Origin: Sarcocystis neurona
Taxonomy: Eukaryota > Apicomplexa > Conoidasida > Eucoccidiorida > Sarcocystidae
Reading direction: 5' to 3'
Assembly (NCBI GenBank): GCA_000727475.1
Contig: KL647289.1
Location: 4,964,019 to 5,028,018, forward strand
DNA: 64,000 nucleotides
Every line of letters starts with the position of its first letter. Position 1 is the first letter of the stretch. Positions 53,430-63,460 of this stretch are shown here, one piece after another. The notes beneath the pieces were generated by a model. It made no database searches, was not told the DNA's origin, and worked only from the letters and a program-made list of their open reading frames with translations. The position numbers were made by a program, and so were the translations under genes.

Positions 53430-55650
53430 CCATTCACACCTACGTATATTTGTGTGTGTGTGTGTACCTATTGTCTGCACCTACCTACCTACGTATTTAT
53501 CTCCCCGTGCACGCCTGTTTATTTCTATCTACCTAACAATATCTGTCTATCCGCATTCTCTTAGCAATCTCTTTACACATATATATGCCTATCTACCTAT
53601 GCATATCTGTCTATACCCCTCCCTGCGTACCTGTGTCCCTCGATCTACGTGTCTTCGTCTGCATCCGTAGCTGTTTATTTCTCCCTATACACCTAAGTTT
53701 ATCTATCCATATCTATCTACATCCCTGCCCACACCTCTGTATATCTGTCTATTTGTCCGTCTTTATATCTACATCTGTGGCTATCTGTTTCTACCTGGAC
53801 TCGTATATCTATCTATCCGTGTCTCTCTCTATCTCCCTGCCTATACCTGTCTCTGCCCCTCCACCTATACATCTTTGTTTGTGTCTTCCTCTCTTTCTGG
53901 CTCCGAATCTTCCTATCCGCGTATCTATCAGTTGATGTCTTCCTTGCCACACATACCGGTCAATATCTGTCTATCAGTATATTTCTGTGTGTATCTCTGC
54001 GTGAGTTTATGAGCCTTTCCATATATCTACTTACCTCCACATATATCTGTCTGTATGTATATATTTGCATGCCTCTATGAGCCCCTCCATCTGCATGTCT
54101 ACCTGCCTATCTACCGGTCCATCTATGTCTACATCTACCTATCTATCAATACTTCTGTTCAGCGGCTGTATGCGGTTGTCGAGCCACATCCCAGCCTGCC
54201 TATATATAAATCTGTCTGTGTACTAACCTGTCTATATATGTGAAACTGTCTGTAGGGCAGCCTGTCTATGTATCAGCCTGTCTGTGTGTCACCAGCCTAC
54301 GTCATCAAGCATATTACCCTGTCTACAATATCTGTCAGCACGTCCCTATATCACACCTGTTATATATCTCAATCTGGCTGCGTATCAGTCTGCCCATATG
54401 CCAGCCTGTCTATACATGCGCCTGTCTCTGTATCCAACCCCCTCTACATACGTCGGTCCCTACGTATGTGTCAGCCAATTTATATACCAGCCGACATATG
54501 TGTCAGCCTGCCTCTAGACCAGCCTGTCCAACTACGAGCCTGTCTATATACGTCAACATGTGTCTATATGTAACTCTGTCTAACCTATAGCCCTGTCTGT
54601 ATGTTAACGTGTCTATACGTCAGCCTGCCTACATATATCATCTTTCCTATGTATTGACCTGCATATATATTGGCCTGTCTATACATAAGCCCGTCTACAT
54701 ATTAGGCTCTATACATGTCCGCCTGCACCTATATATAGATGTATATGTGTATGCCACTACCTGTCAGTGGGTTGGTCTTTATACGTACGTATCTGCGCTT
54801 CAATCTGTGGATGCCTCCGCTGCTACTCCCTCTCCCTTTCATATCTCTTTTATATCTGCGTCCCTCTCTCTGTCTCTGTATATATGTGCGTACGTACACA
54901 CACACGTGTATGCATATATCCGCGTCTAGCGGCTTCGCTAGGGCTGCTGCTGTTGCTGCTGCAGTTTGTCTTGCTGTGACGGGCCGGGCCTTTGCCTTCT
55001 CGCTGTCGCATGTAGGCGAATTCGGCTCCCTTTCTGTCCCTTTCTCCGCTGCGCTTCCCTTCTCTTCCCTTCTCGCTTCCTGTCTCTGTACGTTTCTCTC
55101 TTTTTCATTTCTCCCCCTTTTTCGGCGTATAAGTGGGAAGCTGAAGAAACATACGTGTGTCTCCCCCTCTGTTCCACTGTTCGTCAACGCCAATGAATAC
55201 TTGAAGACTTTGACGCTCGTTTGCGGCTTATCTACGGATACCGACATATCAGTGCCTATACCTATATTTATACCTACAGCTGTATGCATATCAACATATC
55301 TATCTATCTATCTGCCTTATCTATCTATCTATCTACCTTATCTATCTATCTCTCTACCTTATCTATCTATCTATCTCTCTACCTTATCTATCTATCTATC
55401 TATATCTATCTATCTATATCTATCTATCGATCTATCTATCTATCTGTCTATCTATCTACCTTATCTACCTATCTATCTCTCTCTATATATGTATATATAC
55501 CTGGATAGACAGAGGGAGGCAGGATTGACCATGGATGGATACTCCCCTTATGGAATAGCCGTCTACCTAGGAGTCTATATGTCTGTCTCTCTCTGTCTAT
55601 CTTCCACTATATGAGGTTGTCTATCTCTTCTCCTTTATACTTATACACAC
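53430..55650. repeat. Degenerate TATC/CTGTCTATA microsatellite block
   Basis: About 2.2 kb is built from TATC, TACC and TGTCTATA words. In 54190-54720 the words form a longer, irregular unit of about 16-18 bp around CAGCCTGTCTATA. 55290-55480 is nearly pure TATC. The block is strongly strand-asymmetric, with few G on the plus strand. Confidence 0.75.
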
Positions 55651-55929
55651 ACATATATATATGCATATTTGTAAGGTGTCACTGCACATTTGTATGTATA
55701 CCGCAAGGAATAAAAAACCCTTTCTGTTTCTACTCATGATCACCTATCCACCTGTAATACGTATAACAGTATATACCCCTCTATATGCCTATAGGTCTAC
55801 ATGCATATATATATATATCATGTGTGCCTATAGTTTCCTCACCTCGTGCATATATGTATACATGCATATCTGTAGGAGCCTGCAGGGAGGACGGAAACGT
55901 TAGACAGTTGCTACTGATTTGACTTGCAG

Positions 55930-57057
55930 GCAAAGACAGCGCATTTACTTATCAGCTTCGCGGTGACTGGTGCCACAGCCCCGGCAGCAGGCATCATAGC
56001 AGGAGCCGCAGCTGCAGACCTCCTTCTTCCGAGCAGAACCACGAGCGGCAGAGAAGAGCAGCCGCAGCGGCGCAGCAAGGCGCCAGCGCAGCACCAGCAG
56101 CAGCACCGGCAACACGAGGAGGTGAGAAACCAGAAGAAAGCAGAGGCACGCGGAGGACGGGAGAAGCAGCACCGGCGACGACAACGTGCTGCCACGCAGG
56201 TGAAGGAGTCCGATTCACAGCAGCTGCAGCAGCGGCAGCTGCGACAGACCGCACACGTGCTGCAGCAGCAGGTACTGCGAGAGGGGGAAGAGGGGCAGCA
56301 GCATCGGCAGCGGCAGGCAAATGACGGGGAAGAGGAGCAGCAGCACGGCCAGCGAGATTACGAGGAAGAGGAGGAGCAGCAGCAGCAGTGGCAGTGGCAG
56401 CTACAAGAGGAGGAAGAGCAGCCGAAGCGTTGGGCGGCTGACGCGAAGGAGAAGAAGGAGGAGGAAGAGCAGCAGCGGCAGACAAGTGAAAAGGAAGGGG
56501 AGGAGGGTCAGCAGCAGTGGCAGCGGCAACTAGAATACGAGGAAGACGGGCAGCAGCAGCGGCGGCAGCTAGATTACAAGGCAGAGGGGGAGGAAGAGCA
56601 GCAGGCAGGTGAAAACGAGGAGGAGGAGGAGGAGGCGGAAGAGCAGCAGCAGCGGCAGAAAGGGGCGCAGCGGAAAAGAAGGCGAGTGCTGGAGCAGGGT
56701 GAGGCGCGGCAGGAAGTGAGAGAGGCGGAAGTATCTGAATTTGAGCAGCAGCATGAGCACTTCTTCCATCGCCTGCTGCTGCTAAGCAGTCTGTGTGGAG
56801 GCGGGGCGGGCTGCGGACTGGGCGCAGCGTTCAGCAACAGCTTCGGGGTAGCCATGCCGCTGATATGGCTGGTTCTTTTCTTCGGCGGGGCAATTTTACC
56901 CACGGCCAGCAGCATGCAATTTTCCGCAGTTGCTGCCTCCTGCAAGGCAAAGGCGTCGAGTCTCGCTACCTTCCTCCACACGTTGCTCGGCCACACGGCT
57001 GGTGTATTTCTCCCTGGCATCCTCGGGGACTACTTCGGTACGCGCGGAGGCTGGCAG
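55930..57057 (+). CDS. MFS transporter, module E: helix 8, Glu/Gln-rich insert, helices 9-11
   Basis: The exon starts after GACTTGCAG in phase 0. Helix 8 reads LLISFAVTGATAPAAGIIAG and ends at AAAADLL, matching the Thr-Ala-Pro-x-x-Gly and terminal Asp common in this helix. About 240 residues of Glu/Gln/Arg-rich sequence follow (56031-56760), a coiled-coil-like insert in what should be a cytoplasmic loop. Helix 9 is around LLLLSSLCGGGAGCGLGAAF, helix 10 around MPLIWLVLFFGGAILPTASS, helix 11 around ATFLHTLLGHTAGVFLPGIL with GDYFG at its end. The exon ends in CAG then GTAAGA, phase 0. The membrane parts are clean of repeats. Confidence 0.8.
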
Positions 57058-58009
57058 GTAAGAAGAGAAGAGAATTAGCAGCAGCAACAAAAGAAGAAAA
57101 AGTGAGACACACAGGGGAAAAAGCAATCGCAGCAGGAAACCGGGGGAACAAGAGGAACGGGAAGCCACCAGGGGGGATGGGGAGAAGTGGAACAGAGAGA
57201 AGACGCAGAAGAAGAGGATGCCACAGGAGGAGCAGCAGAAGTACCAGAAGAAGAAAATAGATCACCCAGCGGTTCTGTTGGTGAGCGGAAGGGAGAAGCA
57301 AGTCGAAGAAGAGGAGAAGAAAGCAGAAAAGCGATTCCACAGGGGAGACCGCGGAGCAAGACCCAAATGATATAGAGCCAGCCGAACAAACGGAGGAGAA
57401 GGAATGGAAGGAGCAGCAGCAGCTGCAGGGAAGAGAGGACGGGAGGAATGACCTGCTGCAGCAGGGTGAGCAGCGAACAGAGGGCGGCAGCATTGCTGAA
57501 GAGAGTAAGCCGCATGTTTCAGCAGCACGGATGAAGAAAAGCAGCTGTGGCAGGTCCTACAAGAGCAGCAAAGGGAGAGGCAGCAGCAGCAGCTTCAGCG
57601 CCGGCAGCTTCAGTAGCAGCAGCGAACAAGGAGCGACAGGAGGAAGAAGCGGCAGCCGAGCGACAGCAGGAGAACGGAAGGCAGCAGCTGTAACAGCGAC
57701 AAACGTGAAGGGGAGACGGAAGAAGCAGCAGCAGCAGCAGAAGCATCGGCAGCAGCAGTGACCGTGACGCATTTTCGTTGAACTTTTACCGCTGCTATTG
57801 CTGGTGCCCCACACGTGTGCTGCAGAACAGGCTTGCCGTTGCTGCTACTCGCAGAGCGACAGCAACAGAAGTCTGACAACACTCAATCCCTGGGCGGCAG
57901 CAGCAGCAGAAGAAAAAGAAGAAGGCGTCGGCAAGGGTCCGGCTGTATCTATAATCCCGCGAGAAACTTTGCAGCAAGTGACAAATATATACGAGCACAT
58001 CGGGCTGTA

Positions 58010-58600
58010 CAATCCCACATACGTATGTGTGTGTCTATGTGTGTACGTGTATAGCTCTGTGTATACGGGTGTGTCTGTATGTCAGTACGAGTGTATCGGT
58101 GTCCACATGTATGTGTCTAGATCTGCTTCAATATATATATGATTATATTGAGATGGGCGCACATATATATATATATATATATGTATCTGTCTCATTCTCT
58201 CTGTCTCTTCCCTTCTCTCCTTCCTCTTTAGTTTTTTTCCCTCTGTTTCTCTCCCTCTATATACGTATATATAAATGTATGTATACAGGTGTATTTGCAT
58301 GCATGTGTATGTAAATGTCTATATGTGTAGATATGTGTTTATATCGGCTTCAATACGTGCTTCTGCGTGTGTTTCTATCTGCCTGTCTCTCATGCTCTGT
58401 CCCTCTCCTTTCTCTTTCTTTCTGTCTCTGTCTATATATATCCATTATATTTTTGTTCAGATGTATTAGTACTTATAAACGTGTGTACATGTTTCTGTGG
58501 ATGTTTGGCTGTATACGTGCTTCAATACGTACGCGCGCTTCTACGTATGTGTCTGTGTGTGTCGATGTGTGGTCCTCTCCCTCTCTCTAGATATATGAAT
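58010..58600. repeat. TA/GT/TC microsatellites inside intron E/F
   Basis: Patches of TGTGTGTC, ATATATATAT (58165-58185) and CTCTCTGTCTC-type sequence occur, with no coding. Confidence 0.6.
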
Positions 58601-58880
58601 TTATAGCCGGTAGAAAAAACTTCCCCGGACAAAGGAGGAGACTAGCCACGCCGCCTTTATAATTTGCTGCTACCGCTTTGGCTCCGTCCCCCAGCTCTAC
58701 GAGCTGTCTCTCTCAGTCCACGTGAAGACCTTTGACCCTCATCAGACTCCCTCTGCATGTTCAAGAAAAAGAGTATATGTACTTCTTCTTCTCTTTTCCG
58801 CGAATCTCTTCCTTTTCTGGCTGTGCGTATTTTAGGCAGAAACAGTCTCTCTCTTTCGCGCGTGTCAGCCGCAGCAGCAA

Positions 58881-59890
58881 CTGTTGCTGCCGCTGCTGGT
58901 ACTGCTGCCGCTGCTGGTACTGCTGCCGCTGCTGGTACTGCTGCCGCTGCTGGTACTGCTGCCGCTGCTGGTACTGCTGCCGCTGCTGGTACTGCTGCTG
59001 CTGCTGGTGCTGCCGCTGATAGCGCTGCTGCTGACAGTGCTGCTGCTGACNNNNNNNNNNNNNNNNNNNNNNNNNNNNNNNNNNNNNNNNNNNNNNNNNN
59101 NNNNNNNNNNNNNNNNNNNNNNNNNNNNNNNNNNNNNNNNNNNNNNNNNNNNNNNNNNNNNNNNNNNNNNNNNNNNNNNNNNNNNNNNNNNNNNNNNNNN
59201 NNNNNNNNNNNNNNNNNNNNNNNNNNNNNNNNNNNNNNNNNNNNNNNNNNNNNNNNNNNNNNNNNNNNNNNNNNNNNNNNNNNNNNNNNNNNNNNNNNNN
59301 NNNNNNNNNNNNNNNNNNNNNNNNNNNNNNNNNNNNNNNNNNNNNNNNNNNNNNNNNNNNNNNNNNNNNNNNNNNNNNNNNNNNNNNNNNNNNNNNNNNN
59401 NNNNNNNNNNNNNNNNNNNNNNNNNNNNNNNNNNNNNNNNNNNNNNNNNNNNNNNNNNNNNNNNNNNNNNNNNNNNNNNNNNNNNNNNNNNNNNNNNNNN
59501 NNNNNNNNNNNNNNNNNNNNNNNNNNNNNNNNNNNNNNNNNNNNNNNNNNNNNNNNNNNNNNNNNNNNNNNNNNNNNNNNNNNNNNNNNNNNNNNNNNNN
59601 NNNNNNNNNNNNNNNNNNNNNNNNNNNNNNNNNNNNNNNNNNNNNNNNNNNNNNNNNNNNNNNNNNNNNNNNNNNNNNNNNNNNNNNNNNNNNNNNNNNN
59701 NNNNNNNNNNNNNNCAGTGCTGCTGCTGACAGTGGTGCTGCTGGTAGTGCTGCTGCTGGTAGTGCTGCTGCTGGTAGTGCTGCTGCTGGTAGTGCTGCTG
59801 CTGGTAGTGCTGCTGCTGGTAGTGCTGCTGCTGGTAGTGCTGCTGCTGCTGGTGCAGCTGCTGCTGGTGCAGCTGCTGCTGGAGCAGGAG
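58881..59890. repeat. 18-bp and 15-bp CTG-type tandem repeats around an assembly gap
   Basis: The left side has about seven copies of CTGCTGCCGCTGCTGGTA, passing into 15-bp GCTGCTGCTGACAGT units at the gap. The right side starts with the same 15-bp unit and shifts to GCTGCTGCTGGTAGT, at least seven copies, then GCTGCTGCTGGTGCA. The repeat type therefore matches on both sides of the gap. Confidence 0.85.
59051..59714. other. Assembly gap (664 N)
   Basis: A run of N lies within the 15-bp repeat, in an intron of the MFS gene. Confidence 0.95.
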
Positions 59891-60057
59891 GTGCTGCTGT
59901 GTGGCTGCTGCCCTTGATTCTGCTCTTCTTGTCGATGAGTCCGCATCTGCTGCTCCTGCAGGTGCTCCACTGCCGCTAATCGGCTGCTACTGCTGCCGCT
60001 GCTGCTCCTTTCCATGCTATGGTTGCTGCTGCTGTTGGTGTGCCGACCGTGCTACAG

Positions 60058-60606
60058 GTGGCATTGCTCTGGTCCTTGCTGGGGCTGCTGTTCATAGCAG
60101 CAGAGACACTTTTCGTCTGGATACGACTTTCAAGACGACGGCGTCTTCTCTCTTCTTCTTCTTCTTTCTCGGTTTTGCCCTCCTTTTCTTCTTCTTCTCT
60201 TTCTAGTTCCCACCAGCAACGTCTGCTGACCCGCACCAGCGCCGAGCAGATCAGCAGCCACAACAGAAGCCGCTGTTGCATCAGCGAAGTTTCTAGCGGG
60301 AGCAGCAGTCGGAGGAACAGCAGCAGCCATCGCAGCAGCGGTAGCAGCAGTCGACGCGGCAGCGGCAGCAGCAGCCAACGCGGCAGCGGTAGCCGTAGAC
60401 GCAGCAACAACAGCAGCAGTGATGACCCACGTTATAACAGGAATCGCCGTGACAGTCGAGGCGGCAGCAGCCTTAGCAGCAGCAGCAGCAGCAGCGGGAG
60501 GTGTTACAGCAGCAGCAGTAGCAACAGCAGCAGCAGCAACAGCAGCAGCAGAGACTGCAGTGCGACGGGGTGGACCAATAGCACCACTAGCGAGAGTGAC
60601 AGTTGA
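60058..60606 (+). CDS. MFS transporter, module F: helix 12 and Ser-rich C-terminal tail
   Basis: The exon starts after GTGCTACAG in phase 0 and continues module E's GGWQ with VALLWSLLGLLFIAAETLFV (helix 12) and a basic end, WIRLSRRRR, consistent with a cytoplasmic C-terminus. The tail of about 150 residues is Ser/Arg-rich, coded first by TCT runs and then by CAG-type repeats read as AGC, to TGA at 60604-60606. A long pyrimidine run ending TTTCTAG at 60206 lies inside the exon and looks like a second acceptor, so the tail may be alternatively spliced. Confidence 0.75.
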   Translation: MALLWSLLGLLFIAAETLFVWIRLSRRRRLLSSSSSFSVLPSFSSSSLSSSHQQRLLTRTSAEQISSHNRSRCCISEVSSGSSSRRNSSSHRSSGSSSRRGSGSSSQRGSGSRRRSNNSSSDDPRYNRNRRDSRGGSSLSSSSSSSGRCYSSSSSNSSSSNSSSRDCSATGWTNSTTSESDS

Positions 60607-60770
60607 ATCTGCTGTCTGCGTCACAACAGCAGCGGCAGCAGCAGAAAAAGAAGCGCTGCCCACGACGGAAGCGTACTCAGAGACGTCGGCACTTCTCCTC
60701 GAGTCAACAGCAGCAGCTGCCACAGAGGCAAAGTCGCAAATGTGTGAATCCACTGTTTTCTGATGCTTCT
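60607..60770 (+). other. Putative 3' untranslated region of the MFS gene
   Basis: CAG triplets continue to about 60720 and then stop abruptly. Two other frames stay open into this stretch, which is expected of the repeat. No polyadenylation signal can be singled out. Confidence 0.3.
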
Positions 60771-63460
60771 ACGCTTTTGTGGTTTGCGTACCTTCTGTTT
60801 TTGCACCGAAGGCAGAGGCGCTCCTGCATACACCCACGTAGGCAAAAATCAACATATACATACATATACATATACATCTATATACATATATATATATATA
60901 TGTATCTAGTTATATATGTATATGCTTATTTGAAGAGTTGCTGGTATTACCTGCTGTATTGTGCGCGGCGTATACAGACCACGCGATTCTCACTAAGAGA
61001 GCTTCTGATTACTTGTTTGTCAGACGTCACAGGTGCACGACTGTCAAAAACTCTCACTCGTGCGTATATACATATATACGAATATATGCGTATATACATA
61101 TATATATATGTATTCGAATATACATATGTATATATATGTATATCCGTATACAGATATACGTGTGTACAGATATGTGCATATCTCTATATGTCTATATATA
61201 TACGTATATGCATACACACGTGTACACATACGTCGAACGCTACACACACGCATTTATAAATACGTAGAACGACACACATACACATAAAAGCATATATGAG
61301 CGGAGAAGAATTAGTAGGTATACGCTGGATTCTGAAGGCCCACAAACGCGTATATATATGTATGTATATCATATTTCTACATTTGTTCGTTGTAGCTATT
61401 GACGTGGACAATACGCGCTTATGCACACGTGCGTGTGAAAATCTAAACCTACACACAAACATATACGCACATATGTATTCGTTCGTGAAAGTGTGTCTCC
61501 TACTTTAATATGTATAGCATGTATCTCCGTATTTACAGAATTCTGCATGCAACACGTGCAAAAATCTAAACCTATACATACACACGTGTATATATCTGTA
61601 TCCGTCTGTTTATATATATATATGTATATGTGTATGTATAAATGTGTACACCTTGATGTAGTTCGGGAACTACTTCGCTGTACGAAGCGGTCAAAACGTT
61701 ACGATACGACCAAGGACAGTCCGGCGTTGACCTCTCCCTCGTAGCGCCGGGAGTCAACGTTTCTTTTTGTCTGACTTCCTCCGTTGTCGAAGGAGATAGG
61801 CTGTCCTGCGACAAAGAAAAGAAAAAGTGAAACGAAATTTGAAACGGCAGGCATCTCCGCTGGGCGCAAAAATTTATTATTTGTTCACGGTGACGCACCG
61901 CCCACACCTAAGACCCCCCACCGGACCGACGATAGCTGCGTATACCTCGTTCGCACTTAGTCCCGGGCGTGCGTTTCCTTTCACGTTTAGGGCCACTGCA
62001 AAAGCCTACGCGTACGTACTGCGAGAGGAACCCACATATAATAACCGACACACTGGCCGTTCTGTACACGCAGATGCCTTCGTATACATGCGGCACAAGC
62101 TTGTGACGAAGGAGAGAAATTTCCACCATACAGACATGCAGGTACTCATCTACTGTGGTGCGTAAATAACCGTTCTCACACGTGAGCATCTACGAGTTGT
62201 TACACACGCGCAGGCGCGTATACAGAGGCCAATGCGCACGCATAGATTTGCATACACATATACAAGTGTGCACAGATATGTACACAAAAGGCAGTGCATG
62301 CACACATAATTGCCTATAAATATGCATATATATATATATATGCAAATACGTGTACATAGAAGTGTATATACATTTTGAGGTGTACAACGCATATGTTACA
62401 GTAATAATTTCTACGCAGACGTGGCATACGTTAGAGTAGTGGCAGATGCGGATGCGTGGCACACGTTGACGTGTGCAGTTCACGCCGACTGCACCTCGCC
62501 CCTGCTAAACAGATATTGCAGGGCAGTTGTAGGCAGACCGCCTACAGCCGCAGGACTACGCCTACGCTTGCAGTTCCATGAATATACACTTATGTGCATA
62601 CACGCATATATGTTAATACTTGGGTATGAAAACGCGCGTCTTGCCGTTTCCCCATCTCTGTGTGTATTATCAAGTGAAGCCAAAGTGGAGGCGTACCTGG
62701 CGTGCTGGAAAGCGCACAGCCGCACATATGTAGACATACGGGGGGACACAAAAATTTTTGCTTGTGTTCTTGTATATACAGAGAGATAATCATCTGTTGA
62801 ACAGCGTGGTGCCACTCTATTTCAACGTACGCATAAGCGCCCCCCTCTACACGCAGAAACATGTACAAACATATATACATTTCTGCACTCCCACAAGAAT
62901 ACACGTTTGGCATTCTGTACGTATATATAAATATATATATATATATATGGGTATGTACAGGACGCTTAAATACGTGTTTGCGTGTGCACACATTTGTACC
63001 TATATATACGTAGAGCGAGCGCAGGGTTGTAGGATCCGGTCACTCGAGAGGAGCGGAAATGGGCAGAAATGCTGGACTGCGCGGGAATCGAACGCCACCG
63101 CTTTCGCACACAAATCTATTAGTGCTACCTGTTAGGCTTTCGGGTCACCCAAAGCTGCGTAAGTGTAGACGCCAGCCTGAGAGGCGAATAGCTCTGTATC
63201 TGCACATGTTGATTGACATTCCCCTCGCACCTAGCAGGCGATTATTTATTTGAGCACGCACAGCAGCACAACATCTGCGTCGGGGCAGCTGCCTCTCCGA
63301 AAAACGATCCCTGCTTCGAACCAAACTTCTATCTTTCTTCTCAAGTGAACGAAGCGTGTGTGTCTCATCCTGCTGGCAAGCAGGAAAACGCTGATTCGGC
63401 GAATTGACGGATTTCCACGGCTTCGCATAAGCTGAACTCATATTGCTGTTTTTTGTTGAC
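60771..63460. other. AT-rich microsatellite region without supported genes
   Basis: TA-type and ACGTATA-type alternating tracts are frequent (60850-60930, 61060-61230, 61600-61640, 62320-62345, 62915-62950), several of them near-palindromic. Between them lies unique DNA. A frame of 112 codons at 61827-62165 and one of 64 codons at 63213-63407 have normal composition but no recognisable domain or splice context. A degenerate tRNA-like B-box word is discussed in the findings. Confidence 0.5.

Larger units (their letters stand above)
52334..55929 (+). other. MFS intron D/E with CTG repeats and a long TATC microsatellite
   Basis: This 3.6-kb interval begins GTAAGC and ends GACTTGCAG. Its 5' third is CTG-rich (to about 53215). 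The rest is a long tract of degenerate TATC/CTGTCTAT microsatellite (53430-55650). Frames within it reading Tyr/Leu/Ser/Ile repeats are repeat artefacts. Confidence 0.65.
57058..60057 (+). other. MFS intron E/F: GA/CAG-rich start, microsatellite middle, CTG-rich end
   Basis: This 3.0-kb interval begins GTAAGA and ends GTGCTACAG. CAG and GAAGAG-type sequence fills 57070-57770, TA/GT microsatellites 58010-58600, and CTG repeats with an assembly gap 58865-60057. Glu/Ser-rich frames at 57187-57761 are probably repeat read-through. Confidence 0.65.
34076..60606 (+). other. MFS transporter gene, 12 transmembrane helices, six exon modules, at least 26.5 kb
   Basis: Gene-level entry for the modules listed separately. 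The helices come in the order expected of a major facilitator superfamily carrier: helix 1 (module A), 2-4 (B), 5-6 (C), 7 (D), 8-11 (E), 12 (F). Junctions A/B, B/C, D/E and E/F use GT..AG and keep phase (1, 0, 0, 0). Module D needs a phase-2 donor upstream that I could not find. MFS proteins move small solutes across membranes; the substrate and membrane here cannot be told. The closest resemblance by eye is to spinster-like/MFS_1 carriers of apicomplexans, from the pattern around helices 1-2, 4, 7 and 8. Long cytoplasmic inserts lie between helices 6 and 7 and between 8 and 9. Confidence 0.75.

Noticed and set aside
54739..55614. Frame of 291 codons with repeated Tyr-Leu-Ser-Ile peptides
   Set aside because: It is read from the TATC microsatellite inside a phase-supported MFS intron.
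57187..57761. Glu/Arg/Ser-rich frames after helix 11 as extra exons
   Set aside because: They lie in the interval between a donor and acceptor that join helices 11 and 12 in phase, and consist of GA/CAG repeat read-through.
61987..61994. Telomere-type TTTAGGG word
   Set aside because: A single occurrence, not a tandem array, so no evidence for telomeric or interstitial telomere repeats.
61827..62165. Frame of 112 codons of ordinary composition in the right-hand spacer
   Set aside because: No recognisable domain, no splice or start context, and overlapping minus-strand frames of similar quality.
63061..63150. Functional tRNA gene on the minus strand
   Set aside because: The B-box word is present, but acceptor, T and anticodon stems do not pair; kept only as a low-interest finding.
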